Source: an uncultured bacterium
GTDB taxonomy: Bacteria; Patescibacteriota; Saccharimonadia; Saccharimonadales; Saccharimonadaceae
Assembly (NCBI GenBank): GCA_937863415.1
Contig: CALMFC010000014.1
Coordinates: 62,001 to 126,000 of the forward strand
Length of the DNA: 64,000 bases
Reading direction: 5' to 3'
Shown here: positions 35,220 through 45,432 of the stretch, one piece after another
Layout of the letters: each line of letters starts with the position of its first letter
Position numbering within the stretch: position 1 is the first letter of the stretch
Translations under genes and position numbers: made by a program
The notes under the pieces: model-generated
The model's input: only the letters and a program-made list of their open reading frames with translations
Databases searched by the model: none
Told to the model about the DNA's origin: nothing

Positions 35220-35334
35220 GCTTTATATAACTCGACGCTCCCCGCCACCACAGTTAGATACTTTTACATATCCTTCTTCGCGAATAAAAGAACCTCGCTT
35301 TGAATAGCGAGGTTCTTTGGCGAGGCGGTGTCGA
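35220..35334. other. R4 repeat fragment and bidirectional terminator
   Basis: At 35258-35283 about 24 nt match one arm of repeat R4 (ACTTTTACATATCCTTCTTC). At 35287-35318 the hairpin AAAGAACCTCGC/GCGAGGTTCTTT serves rmuC and the converging aquaporin gene. Confidence 0.75.
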
Positions 35335-36177
35335 TTAGCGACGGTCGCTTGCGCCGTCTGTTTCGACCTGGATAAGGTCGTGGATGACAAAACCGATGAT
35401 TGCACCAACAACTGGAGCGATGGCGTATACAAGGATTGGCCATAGTTCCCAGGCAAGTCCGTTAGCTGCAAGAGCTGCGGCAGGGTTAACAAATGTTAAT
35501 CCGGTGTTTGCTGTAGTTAGAAGTAGTGCTGTAACTGATCCAGCTACTAACAGTGCCACTAGAAGGCTTAGGCCATAGGTGAATCCCATGACAACCTTGT
35601 CGCGAACACTTCGCAACGCTGCTGCAAAACCGAAACCTAGGATGGTTGTACCTAGAAGTTCAGCAAACAGAACGTACCATTCGTGACCACCAGGCAGTGT
35701 TGCTGCGTGGAATAGTGTTGGTGACGATGCGTATAGGCTGGTAGCATCTGTTGCAGAGTTTTGCAAAAATGCGTTTAGTGTCAAGAAAGCAACTGCAGCA
35801 CCTACGGCTTGAGCTACGATGTAGCCAACTGCTCGTACCCAGTTGATTCGACGAGTTACCCATGCGGCAACCGTCAAAGCTGGGTTGAAGTGTGCACCTG
35901 AGAATCCTCCGATAATCATCGCGATACCGATGATTGCGAACGCTACGAATAGTGGCTGCCCTTGCACAGTCAAAATTGAAGCGATTAATAGGAACGTACC
36001 TACAAATTCAGCAAGAATTGCGCCAAGAAATGGCGATTTGTTGAATTTGACACCGAACAGAACAACCTGCTTGTTCTTGCTGGCGGCCGCGCTTACTGTT
36101 TTTGATTTAGACTTTGCTGCCGTCGACTTTTTTGCAGTCGCTTTTCTGGCAGGTGAGCTAGCTTTTTTAGTAGCCAT
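35335..36177 (-). CDS. MIP/aquaporin channel lacking the filter arginine
   Basis: 280 residues. An N-terminal Lys/Ala/Ser-rich tail (about 1-40) precedes six helices. First NPA box: SGAHFNPALTVAAW near 95. Second: TFVNPAAALAANGL near 228, where the normal NPAR Arg is Ala. The Arg forms the selectivity filter in nearly all aquaporins, so transport properties may differ. The family passes water, glycerol or small neutral solutes. GGAGG-type ribosome site. Confidence 0.9.
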   Translation of the reverse strand: MATKKASSPARKATAKKSTAAKSKSKTVSAAASKNKQVVLFGVKFNKSPFLGAILAEFVGTFLLIASILTVQGQPLFVAFAIIGIAMIIGGFSGAHFNPALTVAAWVTRRINWVRAVGYIVAQAVGAAVAFLTLNAFLQNSATDATSLYASSPTLFHAATLPGGHEWYVLFAELLGTTILGFGFAAALRSVRDKVVMGFTYGLSLLVALLVAGSVTALLLTTANTGLTFVNPAAALAANGLAWELWPILVYAIAPVVGAIIGFVIHDLIQVETDGASDRR

Positions 36178-36261
36178 GTATTTTCCTCCTTAAGTGAAAC
36201 ATGGCCATAGTATAACACAATGTCAATAAAACAAACACAAGTGATATGGGTTAATAAATGG

Positions 36262-36267
36262 TATAAT
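36262..36267 (+). promoter_or_regulatory. -10 box with leaderless spacing
   Basis: TATAAT ends 7 nt before the ATG at 36275; no ribosome-binding site fits between. Confidence 0.6.
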
Positions 36268-36274
36268 TAATGAC

Positions 36275-36514
36275 ATGGCATTATTTATTAGACAAGACGA
36301 ACAACGATCAAAAATCCAAGATAGAATAACTGCAGAATTGCAGGAAAAAGCTAGGCAAAAGGCACTAGAGACCGAACGACCTGATGGAGTTAAGGATTCT
36401 GCGTATATCAAAAACACTCAATCAACAACTAATTTCGCCTGGATATGGATAATTATTGGCGTAATCGCTGTTGGCATTATCATATGGTTGACGATTTTAA
36501 GTGTTCAAGGTTAG
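36275..36514 (+). CDS. Small single-pass membrane protein
   Basis: 79 residues. A charged helical half (QDEQRSKIQDRITAELQEKA) is followed by one C-terminal helix WIWIIIGVIAVGIIIWLTIL. It is probably a tail-anchored protein with a cytoplasmic helix. No family recognised. Confidence 0.7.
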   Translation: MALFIRQDEQRSKIQDRITAELQEKARQKALETERPDGVKDSAYIKNTQSTTNFAWIWIIIGVIAVGIIIWLTILSVQG

Positions 36515-36549
36515 AATAAGCATAAGCTTAATGGAGAAACGTAAACAAA

Positions 36550-37824
36550 ATGGATAATAATCCCGACAAACAACCAAACGATGAGGTAGATAAATCTCAA
36601 CCACCAGTAGATAATCAAATGCCCGATGTTAATTCGATGCCAAATTTTGATGAAGAACCTGCCACCAGTAAAGACTCGACTGAGACACCGAAACCTGCCG
36701 AAACCAATCCGATTGTTGATGTACCTGCCGAAAATCCAGTACCCACCTCTTCACCGTTCGGACCTCCGATTGAGAACCTAGGAACACAACCTGGATTTGA
36801 TTCAACATCACTTGAAACACCGGTTGTTAACAGTTCATCGGCTAGCGCGACTCCTACAAAACCAATCAGTGATATTGCACCGCCAACTCCTGTGGCGACA
36901 ACTCCTAATGTAATTGAACCTGACACTCCAGCTGACACCGATCCTACACCAGCTGTAGCGCCAGTACCTGCTGCTAGTTCAAACCAAGTTGTAGATGAAA
37001 AGAAGGCTGCCAAAGAGGGTAAAAAGACATTTATCAAACTGCCAAAACAAAAGAAAAGCCGCAAAGGCCTACTAGCGTCAATAATTGCACTCGTGGTGAT
37101 AATTGGTGGATTGGGCGGTGGGTATTTTTATCTCAAGACTAGCGCTGATGCAGCGGCCGATAGCTATACAACCAAAGCCAAAACCTATCTAAATGAAGTT
37201 TATACTACGGCCTCGGAAAGTACTACTGGCGATCCAGCTGACATAAAGTCTAAGATCGATGGAATTTCGAAACCAATTCTAGAGAATCCGCCACTTAGTG
37301 ACGTTGACTTCATTAGCTCAAAACATGCCGAAGCTGTAAAGCTGAACAGCCAAGTCGTGGCGCAGGTAAGCGCACTTACTACAACTTTGCTTGACCTAAG
37401 CGACACGTACACATTTGTATCCGAATACGACACGCTGTCAAAGGAAGCAACAACAGTATCAGGTACGGTTACCAGTGATAGCACCAAAGACGAGACCTTG
37501 AAAATGCTAGCAGATTACCAAGCAGTCTTAGAAAAAATGCAGACGTTGGTTGCAGGAGCTTCGCTACCTGACACCCTAAAGGACGCACAGGCTAACCTAA
37601 AGACTGCCCTAGATGACGAAATAACCGCAACCAAAGCTCAGATTACGGCATTTACGGCCGACAAGGACACTGAATATAAACAGGCCAAGACAGATCTAGC
37701 TACTGCCGCAGCCAAAGAAGCGGATGCATTAGATCAGATCAAGACCGTTAACGAATCAATTCCGGGTCAAATTACTTCAGCAACTGACGCCTTGAAAGCG
37801 TTTATAGCTGGTATCAAAGGCTAA
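36550..37824 (+). CDS. Membrane-anchored protein with Pro-rich N-terminus
   Basis: 424 residues. About 1-160 is a low-complexity Pro/Thr/Asp/Ala region, then basic KLPKQKKSRKG, one helix LLASIIALVVIIGGLGGGYF near 176-196 and about 225 extracytoplasmic residues predicted mostly helical. Such architecture suggests a cell-surface or envelope-spanning role. No family recognised. Confidence 0.75.
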   Translation: MDNNPDKQPNDEVDKSQPPVDNQMPDVNSMPNFDEEPATSKDSTETPKPAETNPIVDVPAENPVPTSSPFGPPIENLGTQPGFDSTSLETPVVNSSSASATPTKPISDIAPPTPVATTPNVIEPDTPADTDPTPAVAPVPAASSNQVVDEKKAAKEGKKTFIKLPKQKKSRKGLLASIIALVVIIGGLGGGYFYLKTSADAAADSYTTKAKTYLNEVYTTASESTTGDPADIKSKIDGISKPILENPPLSDVDFISSKHAEAVKLNSQVVAQVSALTTTLLDLSDTYTFVSEYDTLSKEATTVSGTVTSDSTKDETLKMLADYQAVLEKMQTLVAGASLPDTLKDAQANLKTALDDEITATKAQITAFTADKDTEYKQAKTDLATAAAKEADALDQIKTVNESIPGQITSATDALKAFIAGIKG

Positions 37825-37889
37825 CTAATAAATAAAGTAGCTTGAATTAGCCGATAACAGGTTGATTTACGCTATAATGTTAAACAGTT

Positions 37890-38897
37890 ATGCAAAGTAT
37901 TGATGATATACGTACGGATTATTTGGCGCAAATCGCCAAAAGCGACACGCCTAGGGAGCTACTGAAGTCTGCCGAGTTAAAGAATTTATATTCTGCAATT
38001 GGAACTATGCCACCTGAGGAACGCGGCGAGTATGGTCGTAGTATAAATCATCTTAAAAAAGATCTTGAATCAGCTGTTTTGGACCGCGAATCGTTGCTCG
38101 AAGATGCTACGGTTGAGCCGATTGATGTGACTGCTCCATGGGACAAAAATAGCGGTAAATTGGCGCTGCTACCTACCGTACAGGGTACTATGCATCCATT
38201 AATGCGTGAGCTTGAAGTTGTTATCGATATTTATACTCGTATGGGGTTTGAGGCGATTGAATCGCGCCAAATTGATGACGACCATCATATGTTTGAAGCT
38301 CTTAATTTCCCAGAAGGTCATCCAGCACGAGATGGCTACGACACATTCCGAACCGAGGAAGGATTTATTCCTCCAGCACACACCAGTACGATGCAAAACC
38401 GCATACTAAAGTCAGGAAAAGACAAATTAGAGTCCGGTGGCCAGATTGCTGCGGTCAGCTACGGCCGTGTGTTTAGGAACGAAGATGTTGATGCGACTCA
38501 CGAACACACTTTCTATCAGTGTGAGGGTGTTTTTGTTAGTCGAACCGCTAATTTAGGCGAACTAATTGGAACTTTACGTAGTTTTTTTGAAACTTATTAT
38601 GGACAAAACCTCAAAACCAGAACTCAGCCTAGTTACTTTCCATTTACCGAGCCAAGTCTAGAGTTTGCAATTGAAAAACCAGCTGCTATTGGCGGTAAGC
38701 CAGGCGAATGGTTAGAGATGTTAGGCTGCGGAATGATTCATCCAAACGTGCTTGAAGCTGCCGGTATTGATCCAACCAAATATCGAGGTTTTGCCTGGGG
38801 TGGTGGGATTGAACGGCTAGTGATGTTAAAGTACGGTATCGAAGATTTACGTCATTTTGAATCTGGTAGATTACAGTTTTTGAGGAAATTCGCATGA
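37890..38897 (+). CDS. pheS: Phenylalanyl-tRNA synthetase alpha subunit
   Basis: 335 residues. An N-terminal coiled coil, then class II motif 2 (VSYGRVFRNEDVDATHEHTFYQCEG split around residues 192-213) and motif 3 (FAWGGGIERLVMLKYGI, near 305). HPL.RE in the middle binds the acceptor. Forms an alpha2-beta2 enzyme with PheT. The pheT start overlaps its stop by 4 nt. Confidence 0.97.
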   Translation: MQSIDDIRTDYLAQIAKSDTPRELLKSAELKNLYSAIGTMPPEERGEYGRSINHLKKDLESAVLDRESLLEDATVEPIDVTAPWDKNSGKLALLPTVQGTMHPLMRELEVVIDIYTRMGFEAIESRQIDDDHHMFEALNFPEGHPARDGYDTFRTEEGFIPPAHTSTMQNRILKSGKDKLESGGQIAAVSYGRVFRNEDVDATHEHTFYQCEGVFVSRTANLGELIGTLRSFFETYYGQNLKTRTQPSYFPFTEPSLEFAIEKPAAIGGKPGEWLEMLGCGMIHPNVLEAAGIDPTKYRGFAWGGGIERLVMLKYGIEDLRHFESGRLQFLRKFA

Positions 38898-41392
38898 TAG
38901 TTTCAGTTAACTGGTTAAAAAAATATGTTGATATCGACTTATCGATCGATGAGCTGGCGAAGTTAATTGGTGCACGCCTGGTAGAGATTGAACAGGTGAT
39001 TGAACTTGGCAACAAATATAAAGACGTTGTGGTCGCTAGAGTCGTTGAAGCGAATAAACTAGAGGGTTCAGATCATTTGAACGTGACCAAGATTGATGAT
39101 GGCGGTGTTAATAAAACGGTAGAGCGCGATTCGAACGGACTGATTCAGGTAGTTTGTGGTGCCGACAACGTACGAACGGGCATGTTGGTTGCGTGGCTGC
39201 CACCTGGGTCAATTGTTCCAGAAACATTCAGTACGAAATCGCCAGTTACTTTAACAGCCAAAGATTTAAGAGGCGTTATTAGCAATGGAATGTTAGCTAG
39301 TGCGCGTGAATTAAACTTGGGTGACGGGCACGATGGGATTATCGACATAACAATTGATGGCGTAAATCCAGGCGACAGCTTTGCGGATGTATATGAATTA
39401 AACGACTATCTACTAGACATCGAAAATAAGTCCCTAACACACCGTCCAGATGCCTTTGGAATTATTGGTTTTGCGCGCGAGGTGGCTGGTATTTGTGGCA
39501 AAGACTTCCATAGTCCTGATTGGATGTTGGATCTAGATACCGAAATTAGCCCAATGGGCGCGACAGTTAATGCACCAAAAATTGTCATTGAGGATCCAAA
39601 GCTATCTGGTAGATATCAAGGCGTTGTATTGGATCAATCTGGGGTAGGTCATTCGTCTAACGAGCTGACACTAATTGGGTCATATATTGCTCGTTGTGGC
39701 ATTAGGCCTATAAATCCGATTGTTGATGTGACTAACTATCTAATGTTGCTAACTGGGCAACCACTACATGCCTTTGATTACGATAAGTTGTTAGCGGTAG
39801 CAGGAGAAAATGCTGAAATTCATGTACGCCTGGCAAAATCTGGCGAAACACTAAAGCTACTAGACGGAAACGTAATTAATCTTGATAGTGATGACATTGT
39901 CATTGCCGATGCTAATCAGCCACTTTCGCTAGCTGGCGCTATGGGTGGGGCGGATACAGTAATTGACGATAGCACCAAGCGGGTTTTCCTGGAGGGTGCT
40001 ACATTTAATCTGTATAATCTGCGATCAACCCAGATGCGTCACGGTATTTTTAGTGAGGCAATTACTAGATTTACCAAGGGGCAACCAGCGGCGCTGACGG
40101 CGCCGGTGCTAGGCGAAGCGGTAAAATTATTGCAAAGTTCGGCTGATATGGAGGTTATTAGCCAAGTTAGTGAAGATTATCCTGGCAAACTAGAGACCGC
40201 ATCGATTACGGTTGGTCTAACTCAAATAAATGACGTTTTAGGAACTGATTACACGTCGAAGCAGGTTGTTAAGGTGTTAGAGAGCGTCGAATTTGGTGTT
40301 AACGAAAACTCAGATGAACTAGAAGTTACGGTGCCGTATTGGCGAGCTGACATACATATTCCAGAAGATATTATCGAAGAGATTGGACGATTAATTGGTT
40401 ATGACAATATTAGCGCTACTTTGCCTAACCGCGACTTTAAGGGCGTAGACATTAGTGATTTAGATAAACTACGTACGGACATAAGGCAAATATTGTTGCG
40501 AGGTGGCGTCAACGAGGTGCTGACGTATAGTTTTGTGCATGGCGATATCTTGCGTAAGGTTGGCCAAAATCCAGACGATTCGTACAAAATAATCAACAGC
40601 ATCAGTCCAGAACTGCAGTTTTATCGCCAGTCGCTAACTCCTAGTTTATTGCAGCTGGTGCATCCGAATATTAAAAGCGGCTATGATGATTTTGCTCTGT
40701 TCGAGTTAAATAAGGTTCATCCAAAACAGCTAGGAATGACAGACGAAGACGTTCCGACTGAAGCTAACTCATTAGCGCTAGTGATTGTTTCGAAAAAATC
40801 AAATACTGGATCGGCTTTTTATCAGGCGAAAAACTATGCATCGTTTTTAGGTAAATTATTAGGATTAGAGCTGTCATTTGCGACGATCGATCAAAATCAC
40901 GAACCTTGGGCATTGGCACCGTTTGAACATAGACGCAGTGCATCGGTGACTGATATAAATTCAGGCGAAAGATTAGGGGTGGTCGGCGAATACCGCCACT
41001 CTGTCAGTCGAGGATTTAAATTACCTGAGTATTCAGCTGGGTTTGAGTTTGATGTTGACGCTATCCTAAGAGCTAGCCAACAAGTAAAAAACAACTACAA
41101 GCCTTCAAGTCGCTATCCGTCAACCGAGCGCGACATATGTTTCCAGCTTGATGTAGATGTTCCGTATAGTGATATCCACAGTGCTACAGTTGGTTCGCTA
41201 GATAAGTCTGGACTTGAATATTTGGTTGAACCGATTGATATATATGAACTACCAGATTCTGACAAGAAAAACGTTACCGTTAGAATTAAGCTAACTTCGG
41301 CAGAACGAACACTAACTGGTGATGAAGTTACGAATGTTATTGACGACACCGCTAGCGAGGTTTGTGCTGCGATTAATGCCATAGTCGTTTAG
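38894..41392 (+). CDS. pheT: Phenylalanyl-tRNA synthetase beta subunit
   Basis: 832 residues, slightly above the usual 790-810. EMAP/tRNA-binding domain at about 40-155, B3/B4 editing domain at about 210-400 (PINPIVDVTNYLML; GQPLHAFDYDKL), B5 domain at about 405-480, class II-like core (IPEDIIEEIGRLIGYDNI) and C-terminal FDX-ACB domain starting near YPSTERDICF. Functions only with PheS. Confidence 0.97.
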   Translation: MIVSVNWLKKYVDIDLSIDELAKLIGARLVEIEQVIELGNKYKDVVVARVVEANKLEGSDHLNVTKIDDGGVNKTVERDSNGLIQVVCGADNVRTGMLVAWLPPGSIVPETFSTKSPVTLTAKDLRGVISNGMLASARELNLGDGHDGIIDITIDGVNPGDSFADVYELNDYLLDIENKSLTHRPDAFGIIGFAREVAGICGKDFHSPDWMLDLDTEISPMGATVNAPKIVIEDPKLSGRYQGVVLDQSGVGHSSNELTLIGSYIARCGIRPINPIVDVTNYLMLLTGQPLHAFDYDKLLAVAGENAEIHVRLAKSGETLKLLDGNVINLDSDDIVIADANQPLSLAGAMGGADTVIDDSTKRVFLEGATFNLYNLRSTQMRHGIFSEAITRFTKGQPAALTAPVLGEAVKLLQSSADMEVISQVSEDYPGKLETASITVGLTQINDVLGTDYTSKQVVKVLESVEFGVNENSDELEVTVPYWRADIHIPEDIIEEIGRLIGYDNISATLPNRDFKGVDISDLDKLRTDIRQILLRGGVNEVLTYSFVHGDILRKVGQNPDDSYKIINSISPELQFYRQSLTPSLLQLVHPNIKSGYDDFALFELNKVHPKQLGMTDEDVPTEANSLALVIVSKKSNTGSAFYQAKNYASFLGKLLGLELSFATIDQNHEPWALAPFEHRRSASVTDINSGERLGVVGEYRHSVSRGFKLPEYSAGFEFDVDAILRASQQVKNNYKPSSRYPSTERDICFQLDVDVPYSDIHSATVGSLDKSGLEYLVEPIDIYELPDSDKKNVTVRIKLTSAERTLTGDEVTNVIDDTASEVCAAINAIVV

Positions 41393-41471
41393 CCTAGAAA
41401 GCGCTTGTTTGAAAAACACCTGGCTGAGTGTATGATGGGTGTAGATATGCTTATGCTTTTGAAGGTTGATC

Positions 41472-42449
41472 GTGAAAAAGACAGCTAAGGTTGTAGCCTT
41501 TTTATTAGTGCTGGCTGCGGTGGTTGTAGGCTCGGTGTTTTTGCTACAGGGGCTTAACTTTGATGTTATTAATTCTCAGGGCGAAGTAGCCAACAAAGAG
41601 CGTGATTTATTGTTTTTTACATTGGGACTTAGTTTAATCGTAGTCATACCCGTTTTTGTCATGTTAATTGTATTTTCTTTGAGGTACAGAGAAGGTAATA
41701 AGAAAAAAGCAGTTTATAAGCCAGATTGGGACTTTAACTGGGTGCTTGAAACAATCTGGTGGGGGATTCCAATCGTTATCATAGGAATCTTGAGTGTAGT
41801 GACGTGGATATCTACTCACGACCTTGATCCATATAAACCACTTGATTCGGACGTTAAGCCAGTATCAGTTCAGGTTGTGGCACTGCAGTGGAAGTGGCTG
41901 TTTATTTATCCAGAACAAGGCGTAGCTAGTGTTAATCTGTTGCAGATTCCAGAAAAAACTCCAATCAACTTTACGATTACATCTGACGCTCCAATGAATT
42001 CACTATGGATTCCAAGTCTCGGCAGTCAGATTTATGCTATGAGCGGCATGTCGACTAAGCTACATTTAATGGCTGATACAGTCGGTGACTATAAGGGCTC
42101 ATCTGCAAATATTAGCGGAGAAGGCTTTGCGTCTATGCGGTTTATTGCTAGGTCTAGCACTCAGTCAGATTTTGACGCCTGGGTAGCGAAATTACGCTCA
42201 TCGAACCAGACTCTTGATTTAGTTAGTTATGACAAACTTGCTGAACCTGGTGCTGTTAGTGAGCCGATTGGGTACCGTCTGGGTGATCCGCATTTATATG
42301 ATAGGATAGTCCTAAAGTACATGATGCCTCCGCGCCAAAGCGGATCACATGCGTTACCCGCTAAACATGGCGAACATGAGATGAAAAATAAAGATATACA
42401 AAACATGGGTGCGCACAATATGGATATGATGAAAATGGATGGAATGTAA
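41472..42449 (+). CDS. cyoA: Quinol oxidase subunit II (CyoA-like)
   Basis: About 325 residues. Signal-like first helix and two membrane helices (about 8-28 and 45-70), then the cupredoxin domain: [52 protein letters not shown]. The CuA-binding Cys and His of cytochrome c oxidases are absent, so this is a quinol oxidase. The tail is rich in His and Met ([21 protein letters not shown]), unusual for CyoA. The start is GTG 41472 or TTG 41466. First gene of cyoABCDE. Confidence 0.93.
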   Translation: MKKTAKVVAFLLVLAAVVVGSVFLLQGLNFDVINSQGEVANKERDLLFFTLGLSLIVVIPVFVMLIVFSLRYREGNKKKAVYKPDWDFNWVLETIWWGIPIVIIGILSVVTWISTHDLDPYKPLDSDVKPVSVQVVALQWKWLFIYPEQGVASVNLLQIPEKTPINFTITSDAPMNSLWIPSLGSQIYAMSGMSTKLHLMADTVGDYKGSSANISGEGFASMRFIARSSTQSDFDAWVAKLRSSNQTLDLVSYDKLAEPGAVSEPIGYRLGDPHLYDRIVLKYMMPPRQSGSHALPAKHGEHEMKNKDIQNMGAHNMDMMKMDGM

Positions 42450-44455
42450 TGAATGAGCTAATTAATTTCGTATTCGGCAGGCTGAGTCTAGATTATCTAC
42501 CCAAAGATATCATTACCCAGGTCACAGTTGTTGTGATTACCGTTTTAGGCATTGCTGCAGTTGTCGCCATGTTCAAGTTCAAGTTATGGAAATGGGTCTG
42601 GAAAAACTGGATTACGAGTTTAGATGCTAAAAAAATTGGCGTAATGTATCTGATAGTGGCTGGCATAATGCTGATTCGTGGTGTAGCAGATGCATTGATG
42701 ATACGCGCCCAGCAGGTATTAGGGTCTGGTGGTAGCGGCGGTGAGTTTATTAGTTCGGATACCTTCCAACAGGTCTTTTCGGCACACGGCACGATTATGA
42801 TTTTTTTCGTTGCAATGGGGTTAATGTTTGGTTTGATTAACTTAGTTCTACCACTAATGTTAGGCGCACGCGACGTCGCATTTCCGTTCTTGAACTCGGT
42901 TAGTTTTTGGCTGTTTACAATGGGTATGATACTAGTCAACATGTCATTAATTGTTGGTGGCTTTTCGATTGGTGGATGGTTAGGCTACCCACCACTAACA
43001 GAACTGGCGTATAGTCCTGGGCCAGGTGTTGATTATTGGATATGGGCTTTGCAGATTGCTGGTATCGGTAGTTTGCTGTCCGGTATTAACTTTTTAGTTA
43101 CGATTTTGAAACATCGAGCACCGGGTATGACGATGATGAAGATGCCAATCTTTGCCTGGAGCGTTCTGGTTATGGTACTACTAGTCATATTTGCCTTTCC
43201 GATATTAACAGCGACTTTAGGTATGCTTGGACTAGATAGGTTGATGGGGATGCATTTCTTTACGTCAGACTTTGGTGGTAACCCAATGATGTATATCAAC
43301 TTAATTTGGGCATGGGGTCATCCAGAGGTGTATATATTAGTGCTGCCGGCCTTTGGAATATTTTCTGAAATTGTTGCGACATATTCGCGCAAGAAATTGT
43401 TTGGTTATAAAACCATGGTGGTGGCGCTGTTTGCGATTACTTTCTTGTCGTTTACGGTTTGGTTACATCACTTCTTTACGATGGGGTCCGGAGCCAACGT
43501 CAACGCTTTCTTTGGAATTACGACAATGATTATTGCTATTCCGACAGGTGTCAAAATATTTAACTGGTTGTTTACGATGTATAGGGGTAGAATTAGTTTT
43601 AAATCTCCGATGCTGTGGTTCTTGGCGTTTGTTATAACCTTTACGATTGGCGGAGTAACCGGTGTACTACTGGCTGTTCCAGGAATTGACTTTCAGGTTC
43701 ATAACAGCCTATTCCTAGTTGCCCATTTCCATAACGTTATTATTGGCGGGGTGGTGTTCGGATACCTGGCTGCGATTACTTATTGGTTCCCAAAGATATT
43801 TGGCTTTAAGTTGAATGAACGATTTGGTCGTTATGCGGCGTATTGCTGGACGATTGGGTTCATGGTCGCGTTCTTGCCGCTATATGCGCTTGGATTTATG
43901 GGTGCGACTAGACGGCTTGATCATTATGATGCATCTACTGGTTGGCAAGTACTGTTTGTCGTAGCTGGTATTGGGGTATTGATTATCGCGCTTGGTATTT
44001 TCTTCCAAATATTGCAACTAGTTGTTAGTATTTGGCAGCGTAAAAAGAACCTAGATCTAACTGGTGACCCATGGAATGGACGGACACTAGAGTGGTCAGT
44101 ACCATCACCAGCTCCGTTTTATAACTTTGCAGTAACGCCAGTTGTCACGAGTCGTGATCCTTTCTGGGAAGAAAAGCAACGCCTAAAAATAAGTGGCGAA
44201 AAATCAGCAAAACCGGAGTACAAAGATATCTATCTGCCAAAGGATAGTGGCATGGGGATTATTATTGCTGGCTTTGGCTTTCTGGTTTGCTTTGGATTAA
44301 TTTGGCATATGTGGTGGTTAGCCGTTGTTGGTTTGATTGGAGCGATAGTTTGCATAATTATCAAGACCGGCGATGACGATAATGAGTATAAGATTACTGC
44401 GGCCGAAATTGAGCTACTAGATATTTCCAATCGTCGGAAGAAGGCAGCGCTATGA
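42449..44455 (+). CDS. cyoB: Quinol oxidase subunit I (CyoB-like), heme-copper catalytic subunit
   Basis: 668 residues, about 15 helices. Key ligands: heme b His in [10 protein letters not shown] (near 110), CuB His and cross-linked Tyr in WGHPEVY with the channel Glu (near 290), two CuB His in WLHHFFTMG (near 340), and the heme His pair in [11 protein letters not shown] (near 428). [11 protein letters not shown] has the D-channel Asp. Reduces oxygen to water with quinol electrons and pumps protons. Overlaps cyoA and cyoC. Confidence 0.97.
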   Translation: MNELINFVFGRLSLDYLPKDIITQVTVVVITVLGIAAVVAMFKFKLWKWVWKNWITSLDAKKIGVMYLIVAGIMLIRGVADALMIRAQQVLGSGGSGGEFISSDTFQQVFSAHGTIMIFFVAMGLMFGLINLVLPLMLGARDVAFPFLNSVSFWLFTMGMILVNMSLIVGGFSIGGWLGYPPLTELAYSPGPGVDYWIWALQIAGIGSLLSGINFLVTILKHRAPGMTMMKMPIFAWSVLVMVLLVIFAFPILTATLGMLGLDRLMGMHFFTSDFGGNPMMYINLIWAWGHPEVYILVLPAFGIFSEIVATYSRKKLFGYKTMVVALFAITFLSFTVWLHHFFTMGSGANVNAFFGITTMIIAIPTGVKIFNWLFTMYRGRISFKSPMLWFLAFVITFTIGGVTGVLLAVPGIDFQVHNSLFLVAHFHNVIIGGVVFGYLAAITYWFPKIFGFKLNERFGRYAAYCWTIGFMVAFLPLYALGFMGATRRLDHYDASTGWQVLFVVAGIGVLIIALGIFFQILQLVVSIWQRKKNLDLTGDPWNGRTLEWSVPSPAPFYNFAVTPVVTSRDPFWEEKQRLKISGEKSAKPEYKDIYLPKDSGMGIIIAGFGFLVCFGLIWHMWWLAVVGLIGAIVCIIIKTGDDDNEYKITAAEIELLDISNRRKKAAL

Positions 44456-45060
44456 GCCTACGTCAACTAACAGTCGCTGAAACTGGCGTTCAGGCTGAAA
44501 AACTTCGCCAGGGTCCAACTGCACTTGGTTTTTGGATTTATCTAATGACCGATTTGATTCTGTTTGCGAGTTTGTTCGCGACCTACATCGTACTACTGCA
44601 CGGCACATACGGAGGTCCATCTGGCAAAGACATATTTGACATGCCGTTTGTTTTGGCTGAGACTATCATACTGTTGACCAGTAGTTTCGTGTGTGGTCTG
44701 ACCATGATAGCTCTACGAAAGGCTAACAAACAACTGGTCCTGGTCGGACTGGGCGTAACCTTTGCGCTGGGTGCTGCCTTTTTGGCGCTAGAGCTATACG
44801 AGTTTACTAACCTTGTAATTGATGGACATAGCTGGCAAGCAAGTGCCTATCTGTCGGCCTTTTTCACGCTTGTAGGTACACATGGCGCCCATATAGCAGT
44901 TGGACTGCTTTGGATACTGGTAATAGCTTGGCAGGTCTTTAGGCGCGGATTTACGAAAGGCGTAGTGCGTCGATTGACTTCATTTAGTTTATTCTGGCAT
45001 TTCCTAGATTTAGTGTGGATATTCATCTTTACGATAGTTTATCTGATGGGGGTAATATAG
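44452..45060 (+). CDS. cyoC: Quinol oxidase subunit III (CyoC-like)
   Basis: 202 residues, five helices. [22 protein letters not shown] and the [19 protein letters not shown] segment with HGxH match CyoC, as does [23 protein letters not shown] at the end. Supports stability of subunit I. Start overlaps the cyoB stop by 4 nt; cyoD follows immediately. Confidence 0.95.
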   Translation: MSLRQLTVAETGVQAEKLRQGPTALGFWIYLMTDLILFASLFATYIVLLHGTYGGPSGKDIFDMPFVLAETIILLTSSFVCGLTMIALRKANKQLVLVGLGVTFALGAAFLALELYEFTNLVIDGHSWQASAYLSAFFTLVGTHGAHIAVGLLWILVIAWQVFRRGFTKGVVRRLTSFSLFWHFLDLVWIFIFTIVYLMGVI

Positions 45061-45432
45061 ATGACTAAGTCTAAATCGACTCACGTTTACAGTATTGTAC
45101 CGGCAATTACGGGCTACGTATTAGCCCTTAGCCTGACACTTACAGCGTATTTTGTGGTAGTTAATCATTGGTATAGTGATTTTTGGGCGATGGTTGTGAT
45201 ATTTGCGCTGGCAATTACTCAGCTAATCGTTCAACTGGTGTTTTTCTTACACTTCGGTAAGGAAAGTCGACCGCGTTGGAACCTAACTGCCTTTTGGTTT
45301 ATGTTGATATTTTTGATTATTATCGTTGCAGGGTCGATTTGGATAATGAACAGTCTTAATTACAATATGATGCAAATGACACCAGAACAAATGGATCTAT
45401 ACATGCAGGATCAAAGTGGCGCAGGGTTCTAG
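45061..45432 (+). CDS. cyoD: Quinol oxidase subunit IV (CyoD-like)
   Basis: 123 residues, three helices; QLIVQLVFFLHFGKESRPRWN is the CyoD signature between helices 2 and 3. Assembly subunit of the oxidase. The 3' end overlaps the cyoE frame. Confidence 0.93.
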   Translation: MTKSKSTHVYSIVPAITGYVLALSLTLTAYFVVVNHWYSDFWAMVVIFALAITQLIVQLVFFLHFGKESRPRWNLTAFWFMLIFLIIIVAGSIWIMNSLNYNMMQMTPEQMDLYMQDQSGAGF

